A stretch of DNA of 64,000 nt from an uncultured Pleomorphomonas sp. (GTDB lineage: Bacteria > Pseudomonadota > Alphaproteobacteria > Rhizobiales > Pleomorphomonadaceae), in NCBI GenBank assembly GCA_937868725.1, contig CALMMQ010000003.1:1-64000 (forward strand), written 5' to 3'. Shown here one piece after another: positions 8,156 to 18,498 of the stretch. The notes under the pieces are model-generated. The model made no database searches and was not told the origin of the DNA. It saw only the letters and a list, made by a program, of their open reading frames with translations. Numbering within the stretch: position 1 is the first letter of the stretch; every line of letters begins with the position of its first letter. The translations under genes and the position numbers were made by a program.

Positions 8156-9433
8156 ATGACCACCTACGATTCGACCTCCGACGACGGGCCCAGCCGGGCC
8201 GAGGAGAATCTCGGCCTGCGACCCGTTCCGCGCATCGCCATCCAGGCCTTCTGCGAGACGCCCGACGTGGCAACCGTGCTGGAGAAGGCCGCCGCCGATC
8301 GCCGTATGAACAAGGCGCACGTCAAGATCCACATGGGTGGCTCCGCCGCCGCGCTCGACTTCTACGCCTCGGCGCCGACGCCCAACCTGCTGTTCGTCGA
8401 AACCCGGGAAAAGCGCGATGCCGTCATCGAGCAGCTCGAACAGCTGGCCGCCGTCTGCGATGCCGGCACCAAAGTCGTCCTGATCGGTCACGCCAACGAC
8501 GTCGGGCTCTATCGCGAGCTGCTGCGCCGCGGCGTGTCGGACTACCTGGTCTTTCCCTTCGACCTTTTCGACGTCATTCACGTCATCGGCGACATCTTCC
8601 TCGGCCAGGGATCGCGTCCCATCGGCCGCACCATCGCCTTCATCGGCGCCCGTGGCGGCGTCGGCTCGTCGACCATCGCCCACAATGTCGGCTTCTCGCT
8701 ATCGCGCCAGTTCGAGTCGGACGTGGTCATCGCCGACTTCGACCTGCCGTTCGGCACCGCCGGCCTCGACTTCAACCAGGACCCGCCGCAGGGCATCGCC
8801 GATGCCCTGAGTTCGCCCGATCGCATCGACGACGTCTTCCTCGACCGCATTCTCACCAAGTGCGCCAGCAACCTCAACCTGCTGGCCGCGCCGGCGACAC
8901 TCGAGCGGGCCTACGATCATGGCGAGTACGACTTCGACACCATCGTCGAAGGCGTGCGCACCGGTGTACCAGCCGTGGTGCTCGACCTGCCGCATCAGTG
9001 GACCGGCTGGGTCCGCCACCTCATCAATACCACCGACGAAGTGGTGGTGACGGCCGGGCCGGACCTTGCCTCGCTGCGCAACGCCAAGAACCTGTTCGAC
9101 CAGATCCGGCTGATGCGTCCCAACGACCTGACGCCCAAGCTGGTCATCAATCAGGTCGGCATGCCCAAGCGCCCGGAGATCAAGCCCGAGGACTTCCGCA
9201 AGGCCCTGGACCTGCAGCCGACCATCGTCGTCGGCTTCGACGCCCAGCTGTTCGGCAACGCCACCAACAACGGCCAGATGATCGCGGAAATCAACGCCAA
9301 GAGTCCGGTCGCCACCCAGTTCGACCATCTGGCCGCCGCCGTCGCCGGCCGCACGGTGCCGAAGGCGGCGCGCAAAACCTCGCTCGCCCCCTTGCTGGCG
9401 CGTCTGCCACGCCTCGGCCGCAAGGCCGGTTGA
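8156..9433 (+). CDS. cpaE: Pilus assembly ATPase-like protein CpaE/TadZ
   Basis: A 425-residue CpaE/TadZ protein that localises the Tad machine at the pole. The first about 130 residues form a receiver-like domain. The second part is a MinD/ParA-type domain starting GARGGVGSSTIAHNVGFSL. The Walker A is atypical: the usual GKS/T lysine is replaced (GVGSST), as is normal for this family. DFDLPFGTAGLDFNQDP is the Walker A' / switch region. The ATG at 8156 follows GAGGACAAG. An earlier in-frame start inside cpaD gives an unrelated arginine-rich leader and is rejected. The gap to cpaF is 11 nt. Confidence 0.92.
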   Translation: MTTYDSTSDDGPSRAEENLGLRPVPRIAIQAFCETPDVATVLEKAAADRRMNKAHVKIHMGGSAAALDFYASAPTPNLLFVETREKRDAVIEQLEQLAAVCDAGTKVVLIGHANDVGLYRELLRRGVSDYLVFPFDLFDVIHVIGDIFLGQGSRPIGRTIAFIGARGGVGSSTIAHNVGFSLSRQFESDVVIADFDLPFGTAGLDFNQDPPQGIADALSSPDRIDDVFLDRILTKCASNLNLLAAPATLERAYDHGEYDFDTIVEGVRTGVPAVVLDLPHQWTGWVRHLINTTDEVVVTAGPDLASLRNAKNLFDQIRLMRPNDLTPKLVINQVGMPKRPEIKPEDFRKALDLQPTIVVGFDAQLFGNATNNGQMIAEINAKSPVATQFDHLAAAVAGRTVPKAARKTSLAPLLARLPRLGRKAG

Positions 9434-9444
9434 GCCGGAGATGA

Positions 9445-10890
9445 ATGATGTTTGGTAAGCGCGAGGCATTCGGAAACGCTGGCCCGAAGACGGTTGCACC
9501 GCCATCGTCGCGGCCGCCCGAACGGCCGTCGGCGCCTGCCACGCCGGCGCCGCGCGCGGCCACGCCGCCGCCCCCGGTCGAAGCGCCGCAGGAGCGGCGC
9601 AAGTCCGAGGAATACTACGACACCAAGTCGTCGATCTTCTCGGCCCTCATCGAGACGATCGACCTCAGCCAGCTGTCCAAGCTCGACCTCGAGACGGCGC
9701 GCGAGGAAATCCGCGACATCGTCAACGACATCATCTCGCTCAAGGCGGTGGTGCTGTCGATCGCCGAGCAGGAAGAGCTGCTCGACGACATCTGCAACGA
9801 CGTGCTCGGCTATGGTCCGCTCGAGCCGCTGCTGGCCCGCGACGACATCGCCGACATCATGGTCAACGGCGCCGATGCGACCTTCATCGAAGTCGGCGGC
9901 AAGATGATCAAGACCAACGTCCGCTTCCGCGACAACCTGCAGCTGATGAACATCTGCCAGCGCATTGTCAGCCAGGTTGGCCGCCGCGTCGACGAAGCCT
10001 CGCCGATCTGCGACGCCCGCCTGCCCGACGGCAGCCGCGTCAACGTCATCGCCCCGCCGCTGGCCATCGACGGCCCGTCGCTGACCATCCGCAAGTTCAA
10101 GAAGGACAAGCTGACGCTGCCGCAGCTGGTCAGGTTCGGCACCATCACGCCGGAAGGCGCCACCATCCTTGAGATCATCGGCCGCTGCCGCTGCAACGTC
10201 ATCGTCTCAGGCGGTACCGGTTCGGGCAAGACGACGCTGCTCAACTGTCTCACCGCCTACATCGAGCCGACCGAACGCATCATCACCTGCGAAGACGCCG
10301 CCGAACTGCAGCTGCAGCAGCCACACGTGGTCCGCCTCGAAACCCGCCCGCCGAACCTCGAGGGCGAGGGGCAGATCACCATGCGTGATCTGGTCAAGAA
10401 CTGTCTGCGCATGCGCCCCGAACGCATCATCGTCGGCGAAGTGCGCGGCCCGGAGGCCTTCGACCTCCTCCAGGCCATGAACACCGGTCACGACGGCTCC
10501 ATGGGCACGCTGCACGCCAACAGCCCGCGCGAGGCCATCGGCCGTATCGAATCGATGATCTCCATGGGCGGCTTCACCCTGCCGGCCAAAACGGTGCGCG
10601 AGATGATCGTCGCCTCGGTCGACGTCATCGTCCAGGCGGCACGCCTGCGCGACGGCTCGCGCCGCATCACCCACATCACCGAGGTGGTCGGCCTCGAAGG
10701 CGACGTCGTCATCACCCAGGACCTGTTCGTCTACGACATCGTCGGCGAAGACGCCGACGGCAAGCTGATCGGCCGGCACCGCTCGACCGGTATCGGCCGG
10801 CCGAAATTCTGGGACCGTGCCCGCTATTACGGCGACGACCAGCGCCTTGCCGCCGCGCTCGACGCCGCCGAAATGCCGGCGACCAGCTGA
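9445..10890 (+). CDS. cpaF: Tad pilus assembly ATPase CpaF/TadA
   Basis: A 481-residue secretion ATPase (T2SSE/VirB11-like family) that powers Flp pilus extension from the cytoplasmic face. A Pro/Ala-rich N-terminus (about residues 10-50) is followed by the ATPase domain with Walker [13 protein letters not shown], an Asp box ([10 protein letters not shown]), Walker [17 protein letters not shown] and the His box [15 protein letters not shown]. All key residues are present. Two adjacent ATGs (9445 and 9448) are possible starts. It sits between cpaE and tadB with short gaps, as in other alphaproteobacterial loci. Confidence 0.96.
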   Translation: MMFGKREAFGNAGPKTVAPPSSRPPERPSAPATPAPRAATPPPPVEAPQERRKSEEYYDTKSSIFSALIETIDLSQLSKLDLETAREEIRDIVNDIISLKAVVLSIAEQEELLDDICNDVLGYGPLEPLLARDDIADIMVNGADATFIEVGGKMIKTNVRFRDNLQLMNICQRIVSQVGRRVDEASPICDARLPDGSRVNVIAPPLAIDGPSLTIRKFKKDKLTLPQLVRFGTITPEGATILEIIGRCRCNVIVSGGTGSGKTTLLNCLTAYIEPTERIITCEDAAELQLQQPHVVRLETRPPNLEGEGQITMRDLVKNCLRMRPERIIVGEVRGPEAFDLLQAMNTGHDGSMGTLHANSPREAIGRIESMISMGGFTLPAKTVREMIVASVDVIVQAARLRDGSRRITHITEVVGLEGDVVITQDLFVYDIVGEDADGKLIGRHRSTGIGRPKFWDRARYYGDDQRLAAALDAAEMPATS

Positions 10891-10914
10891 TTCGCCGGCC
10901 CCTGAGAGGACGAC

Positions 10915-11916
10915 ATGCTGTTCGGGATGAATGCGACGATACTGGCGATGATCGGGCTGATCGGCTTCTCGGTGGCCGCCCTGCTCTATGCCCTGCTCTA
11001 TAGCCGCGTCTCGCTGCAGGCCCAGACCGAAAAGCGCATCGGCCGCGCCAGCGCCGCCAAGGAAACCGTCAAGACCGAAGCCAAGACGCCGACGTCGGCC
11101 CGCCGCCGCACCGTGCAGGACACGCTCAAGGAAATCGAGGTCAAGCAGAAGCACAAGGCCTCGAAGTCGACCAACCCGCCGATGTCGCTGCGCCTGCAGC
11201 AGGCCGGCATGACGATTTCGCTGCAGAAGTTCTATCTGCTGAGTGCCGCCAGCGGCATCATGCTGTTGCTGCTGACGCTGCTGTTCGGCATGAACCTTAT
11301 TCTGGCCTTCGGCTGTGGCTTCGTCGGTGCCGTCAGCCTGCCGCGCTGGGTGATCAACTTCGCCCGCAAGCGGCGGCAGGAAGCCTTCCTCAACGAACTG
11401 GCCAACTCCGTCGAAGTGATCGTCCGCGGCGTCAAGGCCGGCCTGCCGCTGCACGACTGCCTGCGCATGATCGCCTCGGAAGCGCAGGAGCCGATCCGGT
11501 CGGAGTTCCGCCAGGTCGTCGAAGCGTTGCAGATCGGCGTGCCGCTCGATGAGGCGGTCAGCAAGATGTACGAACACGTGCCGCTGCCGGAAACCAACTT
11601 CTTCGCCATCGTGCTGTCGATCCAGAGCAAGGCCGGCGGCAACCTGTCCGAAGCCCTCGGCAACCTTGCCAAGGTGCTGCGCGAACGCCGCAAGATGAAA
11701 GCCAAGATCGTTGCCATGAGCACCGAGGCCAAGTCCTCGGCCTCCATCATCGGCGCCCTGCCGATCATCGTCGCCACCCTCGTCTACCTGACCAGCCCCG
11801 ACTACATCATGGTGCTGTTCACCACGCTGCCCGGCAAGATCGTCCTCGGCGCCTCGGCCTGTGTCATGGCGACCGGCATCTACGTCATGAAGCGCATGAT
11901 CGCCTTCGATTTCTGA
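10915..11916 (+). CDS. tadB: Tad pilus inner-membrane platform protein TadB
   Basis: A 333-residue type II secretion F-domain protein. It has N-terminal membrane helices (residues about 8-30, 103-140), a cytoplasmic T2SSF domain (FLNELANSVEVIVRGVKAGL ... GGNLSEALGNLAKVLRER) and C-terminal helices. With TadC it forms the inner-membrane platform acted on by CpaF. The linker at 40-95 is rich in Lys, Ala and Thr. The start follows GAGAGGACGAC. It lies 24 nt after cpaF and 8 nt before tadC. Confidence 0.93.
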   Translation: MLFGMNATILAMIGLIGFSVAALLYALLYSRVSLQAQTEKRIGRASAAKETVKTEAKTPTSARRRTVQDTLKEIEVKQKHKASKSTNPPMSLRLQQAGMTISLQKFYLLSAASGIMLLLLTLLFGMNLILAFGCGFVGAVSLPRWVINFARKRRQEAFLNELANSVEVIVRGVKAGLPLHDCLRMIASEAQEPIRSEFRQVVEALQIGVPLDEAVSKMYEHVPLPETNFFAIVLSIQSKAGGNLSEALGNLAKVLRERRKMKAKIVAMSTEAKSSASIIGALPIIVATLVYLTSPDYIMVLFTTLPGKIVLGASACVMATGIYVMKRMIAFDF

Positions 11917-11924
11917 GGTCTGCC

Positions 11925-12905
11925 ATGATCAATGCCTTGGTGGCGCTGACCACCAATCCCAACGTGCTGCTGGCAATCATGGTTTCGGTCGCCATCTTCG
12001 CCACCATCGTGTCCGTCAGCCTGCCGCTGTTGTCGGGCGACAAGCTCGAAGCCCGCATGAAGGCAGTGGCGCTCGAACGCGACAAAATCCGGGCGCGCGA
12101 GCGGGCCAATCTGCTGGCAGAGGGCCAGCGTGGCTCGTTGCGCAGCAAGGAATCCAAGGCCTACATGCGCTCGCTGGTCGAGCGACTGTCGCTGCGCAAC
12201 GCCCTGCTCGACAAGAAGGGCGAGGAAATGCTGCGCATGGCCGGCTTCCGCTCGGAAGCGGCGACGACCACCTTCCTGTTCGCCCGCTTCGTGCTGCCGT
12301 TCGTCTTCATCGCCGTGGCGTTCTTCTACATCTTCATCGTGCTGGAACTCGACCGGCCGCCACTGTTCAAGATCGGCATCTGCCTCGGCTTCGGCTATCT
12401 CGGCTTCTATCTGCCCGTCATCTTCGTCAAGAACACGCTGCAGAAGCGCCAGCAGTCGATCCGCCGGGCCTTCCCCGACTCGCTCGACCTGCTGCTCATC
12501 TGCGTCGAGTCGGGCATGTCCATCGAGACCGCCTTCCGCAAGGTGTCGGAGGAGATCGGCCTGCAGTCCATCGAACTGGCCGAGGAACTGAGCCTCGCCA
12601 CCGCCGAGCTGTCCTATCTGCCCGACCGCAAGCAGGCCTACGAGAACCTGGCCGCCCGCACCGGCCTCGACGGCGTCAAGGCCGTATCGATGGCCCTGGT
12701 GCAGGCCGAGCGCTACGGCACGCCGCTCGGCACGACGCTGCGCGTTCTGGCCCAGGAAAACCGCGACATGCGCATGGCCGAGGCCGAGAAGAAGGCCGCC
12801 GCCTTGCCGCCCAAGCTGACGGTGCCGATGATCGTCTTCTTCCTGCCGGTGCTGTTCGCCGTCATCATGTCGCCGGCCATCATCAAGATCGTCTCGATGA
12901 ACTGA
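11925..12905 (+). CDS. tadC: Tad pilus inner-membrane platform protein TadC
   Basis: A 326-residue T2SSF-family protein, partner of TadB. Membrane segments lie near residues 10-38, 120-165 and the C-terminus. The central cytoplasmic domain has the pattern FPDSLDLLLICVESGMSIET and RYGTPLGTTLRVLAQE. The start has GAGGTC just upstream. It is the last gene of the rightward pilus arm. A tadD (TPR lipoprotein) gene, often found next in other species, is absent here, and the convergent upp gene follows at once. Confidence 0.93.
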   Translation: MINALVALTTNPNVLLAIMVSVAIFATIVSVSLPLLSGDKLEARMKAVALERDKIRARERANLLAEGQRGSLRSKESKAYMRSLVERLSLRNALLDKKGEEMLRMAGFRSEAATTTFLFARFVLPFVFIAVAFFYIFIVLELDRPPLFKIGICLGFGYLGFYLPVIFVKNTLQKRQQSIRRAFPDSLDLLLICVESGMSIETAFRKVSEEIGLQSIELAEELSLATAELSYLPDRKQAYENLAARTGLDGVKAVSMALVQAERYGTPLGTTLRVLAQENRDMRMAEAEKKAAALPPKLTVPMIVFFLPVLFAVIMSPAIIKIVSMN

Positions 12906-12921
12906 CGCCGGCCCGGCACGA

Positions 12922-12956
12922 CAAAAAAGCCCCGCTGGCGGCGAGCCGGCGGGGCT
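12922..12956 (-). terminator. Terminator of the nucleoside cluster (after upp), possibly shared with tadC
   Basis: A 12-bp stem (AGCCCCGCTGGC / GCCGGCGGGGCT, one G-T pair) with loop GGCGA. Read on the minus strand it is followed by TTTTTT, so it terminates the leftward upp transcript. The same stem follows tadC by 22 nt on the plus strand but has no T run in that direction. Confidence 0.85.
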
Positions 12957-12999
12957 GTTCGTCTGGCGATCGGTCAGCGTTGGCCGACCGGCAACCGGA

Positions 13000-13629
13000 T
13001 CACTTGGTGCCGTACATGCGATCGCCGGCGTCGCCGAGACCGGGCACGATGTAGCCCTTCTCGTTGAGGTGGCTGTCGATGGCCGCCGTGAACACCGGCA
13101 CGTCCGGATGCGTCTCGGTGAAGTGCTTGATGCCTTCGGGCGCCGCCAGCAGGCAGACGAAGCGGATGTCGCGGGCGCCGCGTTCCTTGAGCTTGGTGAC
13201 GGCGGCGATCGACGAGTTGCCGGTAGCCAGCATCGGGTCGACGACGATGACGACGCGATCGCTGAGATCGGCCGGCGCCTTGAAGTAGTACTCGACCGGC
13301 TGCAGCGTTTCGTGATCGCGGTAGATGCCGATGTGGGCGACGCGGGCGGCCGGCACCAGATCGAGCATGCCTTCGAGCAGGCCGTTGCCGGCGCGCAGCA
13401 CCGAGGCGAACACCAGTTTCTTGCCCTCGAGCGTCGGCGCCGTCATGGTCTGCAGCGGCGTCTCGATCTCCACTTCGGTGAGCGCCAGGTTGCGCGTCAC
13501 TTCGTAGCAGAGCAACGTCGAGATTTCCCGCAGCAGCCGCCGGAAGCTTGCCGTCGAGGTATCCTTGTTGCGCATGATGGTGAGCTTGTGCTGCACCAGC
13601 GGATGATCGATGACCTTGACGCTGCTCAT
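13000..13629 (-). CDS. upp: Uracil phosphoribosyltransferase
   Basis: A 209-residue uracil phosphoribosyltransferase, the usual length. It makes UMP from uracil and PRPP. Visible motifs are the N-terminal [20 protein letters not shown], the PRPP-binding loop [15 protein letters not shown] and the uracil-binding end [17 protein letters not shown]. The start at 13629 gives this canonical N-terminus and has AGAGG upstream; the longer frame reaching 13815 adds an unrelated leader. It is the last gene of the leftward nucleoside cluster, where it recaptures uracil freed by deoA-type phosphorolysis. Confidence 0.96.
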   Translation of the reverse strand: MSSVKVIDHPLVQHKLTIMRNKDTSTASFRRLLREISTLLCYEVTRNLALTEVEIETPLQTMTAPTLEGKKLVFASVLRAGNGLLEGMLDLVPAARVAHIGIYRDHETLQPVEYYFKAPADLSDRVVIVVDPMLATGNSSIAAVTKLKERGARDIRFVCLLAAPEGIKHFTETHPDVPVFTAAIDSHLNEKGYIVPGLGDAGDRMYGTK

Positions 13630-13720
13630 AGGGACCTCTCGGACTGGAATTTCGGGCGAACATAGTCGCTGATCCGCCGGACCGAAACAGGCAATTTCCC
13701 CGATCTCCACGAAAAATCGC

Positions 13721-14692
13721 TCAAAGACGTCCGAGCAGCCTTGCCTTGGTCGCCGAATCGCAGAACGCGTCCTCGATTGCCGTGCGCGTGATGGCCCGAA
13801 GCGCCTCCGGACCAAGCCCGAACTCGGCCGCCGCCACCTCGTATTCGCGGCCGATCGACGTCCAGAAGAACGGCGGATCGTCGGAGCTGAGCGACAGGCG
13901 CACCCCGGCCTCGAGCAACGCCGTCAGCGGATGGGCGGCGAAGCTGTCATAGACGCCGAGCGTGACGTTGGACACCGGGCAGACCTCGAGGTGGATGCCC
14001 TCATCGACGAGGCGGGCGACGAGATCGTCACTCTCGATCGAGCGGACGCCATGGCCGATGCGGCGCACCGGCAGGGCGTCGAGGGTGTCGCGCACCCCTT
14101 CCCACGACCGCCATTCGCCGGCGTGGCAGGTGAGCGGCAGTCCGGCCTCGGTGGCGATGGCGAAGGCCGGTGCGAACTCGGCCGGCTCGTGCAGCCGTTC
14201 TTCGCCGGCCATGCCGAAGCCGACGATCTCCGGTCGCAGGTAACGCGTCGCCGTCTCGGCGGCGACGACCGCGCGCTCCGGCCCGTAGTGGCGTTCGATG
14301 AGCGGGATGAGCCGGCCGACGATGCCGACTTCGGCCTCGGCGCGGGCGATGCCCTCGGCGATGCCGTCGATGTAGCTGACGTAGCCGAGACCCGAGCGCT
14401 CGGCGAAATCGGGCGAGACGAAGAATTCGGTATAGATGCAGCCGGCTTCCGCCGAGGCGACGAGGTAGCGCTCGGTCAGTTCGGCGAAGTCTTCCGGCGT
14501 GCGGAACACCGAGGCAGCATGGTCATAGGCGCCGAGAAAGGTCGAGAAATCGGTCCAGAGATAGCGGCCCTCGGCATCGAACAGGCGCGACACGTCGACG
14601 CCGTACCGGCGGGCGTTGGCGCGCACCAGTTCGGGCGAGGCGGCGGCTTCGAGGTGCACGTGCAGTTCGGCCTTGGGCAAGCTCAGCGTCAT
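13721..14692 (-). CDS. add: Adenosine deaminase
   Basis: A 323-residue adenosine/AMP deaminase-family enzyme converting adenosine to inosine. Zinc-site motifs are present: [10 protein letters not shown] near the N-terminus, CHAGEW, GHGVRS (catalytic region), CPVSNVTLG and [10 protein letters not shown] near the C-terminus. The HLEAA in place of HLEG is a common bacterial variant. The start at 14692 has AGGACCCCT upstream. It lies 20 nt after deoB. Product inosine is a substrate for the purine nucleoside phosphorylase of the same cluster. Confidence 0.9.
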   Translation of the reverse strand: MTLSLPKAELHVHLEAAASPELVRANARRYGVDVSRLFDAEGRYLWTDFSTFLGAYDHAASVFRTPEDFAELTERYLVASAEAGCIYTEFFVSPDFAERSGLGYVSYIDGIAEGIARAEAEVGIVGRLIPLIERHYGPERAVVAAETATRYLRPEIVGFGMAGEERLHEPAEFAPAFAIATEAGLPLTCHAGEWRSWEGVRDTLDALPVRRIGHGVRSIESDDLVARLVDEGIHLEVCPVSNVTLGVYDSFAAHPLTALLEAGVRLSLSSDDPPFFWTSIGREYEVAAAEFGLGPEALRAITRTAIEDAFCDSATKARLLGRL

Positions 14693-14712
14693 AGGGGTCC
14701 TTTCGTTGCTGG

Positions 14713-15927
14713 TCACAGCAGGCTGCGCCCGTAGCGCCCCGCCGGTAGTCCCAGATGGGCGGCGATGGTTTCGGCCATGTCGGCGAAGGTCGGCGACAGA
14801 CCGGCAAAGCCGGTCCTGAGCCCCGGCCCGGAGAACAGCGCCGGCACGCGCTCGCGCGTATGGTCCGATCCTTCCCAGGTCGGGTCGCAGCCGTGGTCGG
14901 CGGTGATCAGCAGCAGATCGCCCGGTTGCATCGCCGCCTCGATCTCCGGCAGCCGGCGATCGAAGGCCTCGAGGGCGCCGGCATAGCCCGGCACGTCGCG
15001 GCGATGGCCGTAGTTGGAATCGAAGTCGACGAGATTGGTGAACACCAGATCGCCGGCACCGGCCCGGGCCATGACCTCGATGGTCAGGCTGACGTTCTCG
15101 TCGTTGGTCTTGCCCTTGACGATTTCGGTGACGTTCTGATGGGCGAAGATGTCGCCGATCTTGCCGACGCCGATCACCTTGCCGCCGGCCGCTTCCACCC
15201 GCGCCAGCACGGTCGGTTCCGGTGGCGGCACGGCGTAGTCGCGGCGGTTGGCGGTGCGGGTGAAGGTTGCCGGGCTCTCGCCGACGAACGGGCGGGCGAT
15301 GACGCGGCCGATGTTGTAGGGATCGACCAGCTTGCGCGCCTTGACGCAATGGTCGAGCAGTCGGGCGAGACCGAAGTGCGTCTCGTGGGCGGCGATCTGC
15401 ATCACCGAGTCGGCCGAGGTGTAGAGGATCGGCTTGCCGGTGCGGATGTGCTCCTCGCCGAACGTCTCGATGATCTCGGTACCGGAGGCGTGGCAGTTGC
15501 CGAGAATGCCGGGCACCCCCGTCTCCCGCACGTAGGCCTCGACCAGCTCGGGCGGGAACGACACGGCGCCGCGGAAATAGCCCCACTCGAACATCACCGG
15601 CACGCCGGCGATCTCCCAATGGCCCGACGGCGTGTCCTTGCCCCGCGACAGCTCGGCGGCGGCGGTGTAGAGCCCGGCCGCCGTCGGGCGGACAAAGCCC
15701 GGTGCCCGCCGCCCGGTTGCTGCCTCGTGGGCGAGCGCCAGCCCCAGCCGTTCGAGATTGGGCAGGCTGAGCGGCCCGGCCCTGAGGCCGGCCTTGTCGC
15801 CCTCGCCGCGCGCGCAGGCATCGGCGATGTGCCCGAAGGTGTCCGAACCGGCGTCACCGAAGGCGGCCGCATCCGGGCCGCCGCCGATGCCGAAGCTGTC
15901 GATGACGATGATGATGGCGCGCGCCAT
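14713..15927 (-). CDS. deoB: Phosphopentomutase
   Basis: A 404-residue phosphopentomutase of the alkaline phosphatase superfamily. It interconverts (deoxy)ribose 1-phosphate and 5-phosphate, feeding the sugar part of nucleosides to central metabolism. Metal-site motifs are [12 protein letters not shown] at the N-terminus (Asp and Ser/Thr region), [23 protein letters not shown] and [19 protein letters not shown]. The start at 15927 follows GGGAAGC. It lies 11 nt downstream of deoA and is part of the leftward salvage operon. Confidence 0.96.
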   Translation of the reverse strand: MARAIIIVIDSFGIGGGPDAAAFGDAGSDTFGHIADACARGEGDKAGLRAGPLSLPNLERLGLALAHEAATGRRAPGFVRPTAAGLYTAAAELSRGKDTPSGHWEIAGVPVMFEWGYFRGAVSFPPELVEAYVRETGVPGILGNCHASGTEIIETFGEEHIRTGKPILYTSADSVMQIAAHETHFGLARLLDHCVKARKLVDPYNIGRVIARPFVGESPATFTRTANRRDYAVPPPEPTVLARVEAAGGKVIGVGKIGDIFAHQNVTEIVKGKTNDENVSLTIEVMARAGAGDLVFTNLVDFDSNYGHRRDVPGYAGALEAFDRRLPEIEAAMQPGDLLLITADHGCDPTWEGSDHTRERVPALFSGPGLRTGFAGLSPTFADMAETIAAHLGLPAGRYGRSLL

Positions 15928-15938
15928 GATATGCTTCC

Positions 15939-17255
15939 CTATGTCCCAACCCGTTCGATGACCGACGGTCCGCGCTGGCCCGCCGCTCCGAGGCTGTAGG
16001 CGGCACGCAACGCCGCCGCCGCCGCTTCGGCCGCCGCTTCGTCGCGGGCGTGGACGATGCCGAGCGGTTCGCCGGCGTCCACGGTATCGCCGAGCCCGGC
16101 CAGGGTGGTGAAGCCGACGGCCGGATCGATGGGGTCCTGCGGCCGCGTGCGACCGCCGCCGAGACCGACGACGGCAACGCCGATGGCCCGGGTGTCGATG
16201 GCCGTCACCGCGCCCGCGACCGTGGCCATGACCGGCCGTACCACCGGTGCCTTGGCCAGATAGCTGCCCGACCGCTCCATGAAGTCGGCCGGACCGCCAA
16301 GCGCCGTCACCATGCGGCCGAAGATTTCCGCTGCCGCGCCGGAGCGGAAAGCCGCCTCGATACGGTCGCGGGCCGCGGCGAGATCGGGGGCGAGCTTGCC
16401 GATCATCAACAGCTCGGCCGACAGCGCCACCGTCACCTCCCACATGCGCGGGTCGATGCGCCGGCCGGTCAGGAAGTCGACGGCGAGTTCCACCTCGAGG
16501 GCGTTGCCGGCGGCGGTACCGAGCGGCTCGTTCATGTCGGTGATGAGGCCGACGGTGGCAAGGCCGGCGCCGTTCGCCACCTTGACCAGGCTGTCGGCGA
16601 GCCCGCGCGAAGCGTCGAGGCTGGCCATGAAGGCGCCCGAGCCGGTCTTGACGTCGAGCACCAGGCCGGTGAGGCCGGCGGCCAGCTTCTTGCTGAGGAT
16701 CGAGGCGGTGATGAGGTCGATGCTCTCCACCGTGCCGGTCACGTCGCGGATGGCGTAGACGCGCTTGTCGGCCGGCGCCAGATCGGCGGTCTGACCGATG
16801 ATGGCGCACCCCACCTCGCGCACCACCTGACGGAACAGCGCGTTGTCGGGCTGCGTACGGTAGCCCGGCACCGTGTCGAGCTTGTCGAGCGTGCCGCCGG
16901 TGTGGCCGAGACCACGACCGGAGATCATCGGCACGTAGCCGCCGCAGGCGACGATGGCCGGCGCCAGCATCAGCGACACGGTGTCGCCGATGCCGCCGGT
17001 CGAATGCTTGTCGAGCGCCGGACCCGGCAGGTCGGACCAGTTGAGCACCGTGCCCGAATCGCGCATGGCCAGCGTCAGCGCCACGCGCTCGTCGATGGTC
17101 ATCTTCTGGAAAAAGACCGCCATGGCGAAGGCCGCGACTTGGCCCTCGGTCACCGTTCCCTTGACGAGACCGTCGACCATGAAGGCGATTTCCTCGCCCG
17201 TCAGCGTCGCGCCGTCGCGCTTGCGGCGGATGATTTCCTGCGGCAGGAAGCTCAT
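15939..17255 (-). CDS. deoA: Thymidine phosphorylase
   Basis: A 438-residue pyrimidine nucleoside phosphorylase, E. coli DeoA-like in length. It splits thymidine and deoxyuridine to base and deoxyribose 1-phosphate. Motifs include the phosphate-binding [30 protein letters not shown] (the family signature) and KTGSGAFM. The start overlaps the purine phosphorylase stop by 4 nt (ATGA), indicating translational coupling. It sits between the purine phosphorylase and deoB, so base and pentose release are encoded together. Confidence 0.96.
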   Translation of the reverse strand: MSFLPQEIIRRKRDGATLTGEEIAFMVDGLVKGTVTEGQVAAFAMAVFFQKMTIDERVALTLAMRDSGTVLNWSDLPGPALDKHSTGGIGDTVSLMLAPAIVACGGYVPMISGRGLGHTGGTLDKLDTVPGYRTQPDNALFRQVVREVGCAIIGQTADLAPADKRVYAIRDVTGTVESIDLITASILSKKLAAGLTGLVLDVKTGSGAFMASLDASRGLADSLVKVANGAGLATVGLITDMNEPLGTAAGNALEVELAVDFLTGRRIDPRMWEVTVALSAELLMIGKLAPDLAAARDRIEAAFRSGAAAEIFGRMVTALGGPADFMERSGSYLAKAPVVRPVMATVAGAVTAIDTRAIGVAVVGLGGGRTRPQDPIDPAVGFTTLAGLGDTVDAGEPLGIVHARDEAAAEAAAAALRAAYSLGAAGQRGPSVIERVGT

Positions 17256-18073
17256 GACGCGCTCCCGTAGGCGGCAATGACGCGCGGCAGCAGCCGGCGC
17301 AGCGTGGCCGCGCCCTTGGGCGCCGCTTCCTTGACTTCCTCGTGGCTGAGTTCGCGGTCCGACAGACCGGCCGCCGGGTTGGTGACGGTGGACACCGCCG
17401 CCACCTCGAGGCCCATGTAGCGGGCGAGGATGACTTCCGGCACCGTCGACATGCCGACGGCGTCGCCACCAAGGATCTTGGCGGCGCGGATTTCCGCCGG
17501 CGTTTCGAACGACGGACCGGTGAACCAGACGTAGACGCCTTCGTTGAGAGCGATGCCCTCGGCGGTGGCGGCCTCGCGGAACAACGCCAGCAGGCGCTTG
17601 TCATAGGCCTGGCTCATGCCGACGAAGCGCTCGTCGCCAAGTTCGCCGACCAGCGGGTTGGAACCGGTGAAGTTGATGTGGTCGGTGATCAGCATCAGTT
17701 CGCCCGGCGCCACTTCCGGGTGCAGACCGCCGGCGGCGTTGGTCAGCACGACGGCGCGGCAGCCGAGGAGCTTCAACACCTCGATCGGCGTCTTCATCAC
17801 CGCCGCCTGACCGTGCTCGTAGTAGTGGGCCCGACCGGACAGCACCACCACCGGCGTACCGGCGATCTTGCCGACGATGAGTTCGCCCTTGTGACTCGAC
17901 ACCGTCGACACCGGGAAGCCCGGCAGTTCGGCGAACGGGAAGCGCACGGCCTCCTTGACGCTGTCGGCAAAGTCGCCGAGCCCGGAGCCCAGCACCATGC
18001 CGATCACCGGCTTGAGCGGCGTCTTGGCGGCAATGGCGGCCGCGGCACGGGCGGCGTTGGACAGTTCGGTCAT
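17252..18073 (-). CDS. punA: Purine nucleoside phosphorylase (trimeric, PNP/MTAP family)
   Basis: A 273-residue trimeric-type purine nucleoside phosphorylase. It splits inosine and guanosine to base and ribose 1-phosphate. Motifs are [12 protein letters not shown] (phosphate site), [41 protein letters not shown] and [13 protein letters not shown] (purine site with Asn). The fit to class I PNP over MTA phosphorylase is good but based on motifs only. It lies 3 nt after cdd and overlaps deoA by 4 nt. Confidence 0.92.
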   Translation of the reverse strand: MTELSNAARAAAAIAAKTPLKPVIGMVLGSGLGDFADSVKEAVRFPFAELPGFPVSTVSSHKGELIVGKIAGTPVVVLSGRAHYYEHGQAAVMKTPIEVLKLLGCRAVVLTNAAGGLHPEVAPGELMLITDHINFTGSNPLVGELGDERFVGMSQAYDKRLLALFREAATAEGIALNEGVYVWFTGPSFETPAEIRAAKILGGDAVGMSTVPEVILARYMGLEVAAVSTVTNPAAGLSDRELSHEEVKEAAPKGAATLRRLLPRVIAAYGSAS

Positions 18074-18076
18074 CGT

Positions 18077-18496
18077 TCAATCCTCCAGAACGAATCCGGC
18101 CGGCAGGAGCTCGGCCATGGTGAAGTGCTGGCTCGCCCCTTGCGGATCGGCGGCCCAGATGTCGATCTCCGGCCCGGCCGCGAACTCGCTGAGGCGCTGG
18201 CGGCAGCCGCCGCACGGCGTGCAGAAGCGGCCGCCGGCGACGCGATCGCGATCGATGCGCTCGGCTACCACCACCGCCTTGACGATCCGCTTGGCCCCGC
18301 CCATCACCAGATGGCCGATGGCCGTCGTCTCGGCGCACCAGCCTTCGGGGAAGGCGGCGTTCTCGATGTTGCAGCCGGCGTAGATCTCACCGTCGTCGGC
18401 CAGCAACGCCGCGCCGACGGCATAGTTGGAATAGGGGGCGTGCGCCTTGGCGCGCGCCGCGCTCGCCGCGGCGAACAGCTTGTCGAATTCGCTCAA
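18077..18496 (-). CDS. cdd: Cytidine deaminase
   Basis: A 139-residue homotetrameric-type cytidine deaminase that converts cytidine/deoxycytidine to uridine. Zinc-site motifs are complete: CNIENAAFPEGWCAETTAI with Cys-x-Glu, and TPCGGCRQRLSEF. The start is TTG at 18496, chosen because AAGGAG lies 9 nt upstream, the protein then begins MSEFDKLF as in the family, and no ATG or GTG fits. Only 2 nt separate it from the permease stop, so translation is probably coupled. Uridine produced here enters the phosphorylase step encoded downstream. Confidence 0.93.
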   Translation of the reverse strand: MSEFDKLFAAASAARAKAHAPYSNYAVGAALLADDGEIYAGCNIENAAFPEGWCAETTAIGHLVMGGAKRIVKAVVVAERIDRDRVAGGRFCTPCGGCRQRLSEFAAGPEIDIWAADPQGASQHFTMAELLPAGFVLED

Positions 18497-18498
18497 GA

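Noticed and set aside
13630-13815. N-terminal extension of upp in the same frame
   Set aside because: The extra 62 residues are arginine-rich and unlike any upp protein. The ATG at 13629 gives the exact family length.
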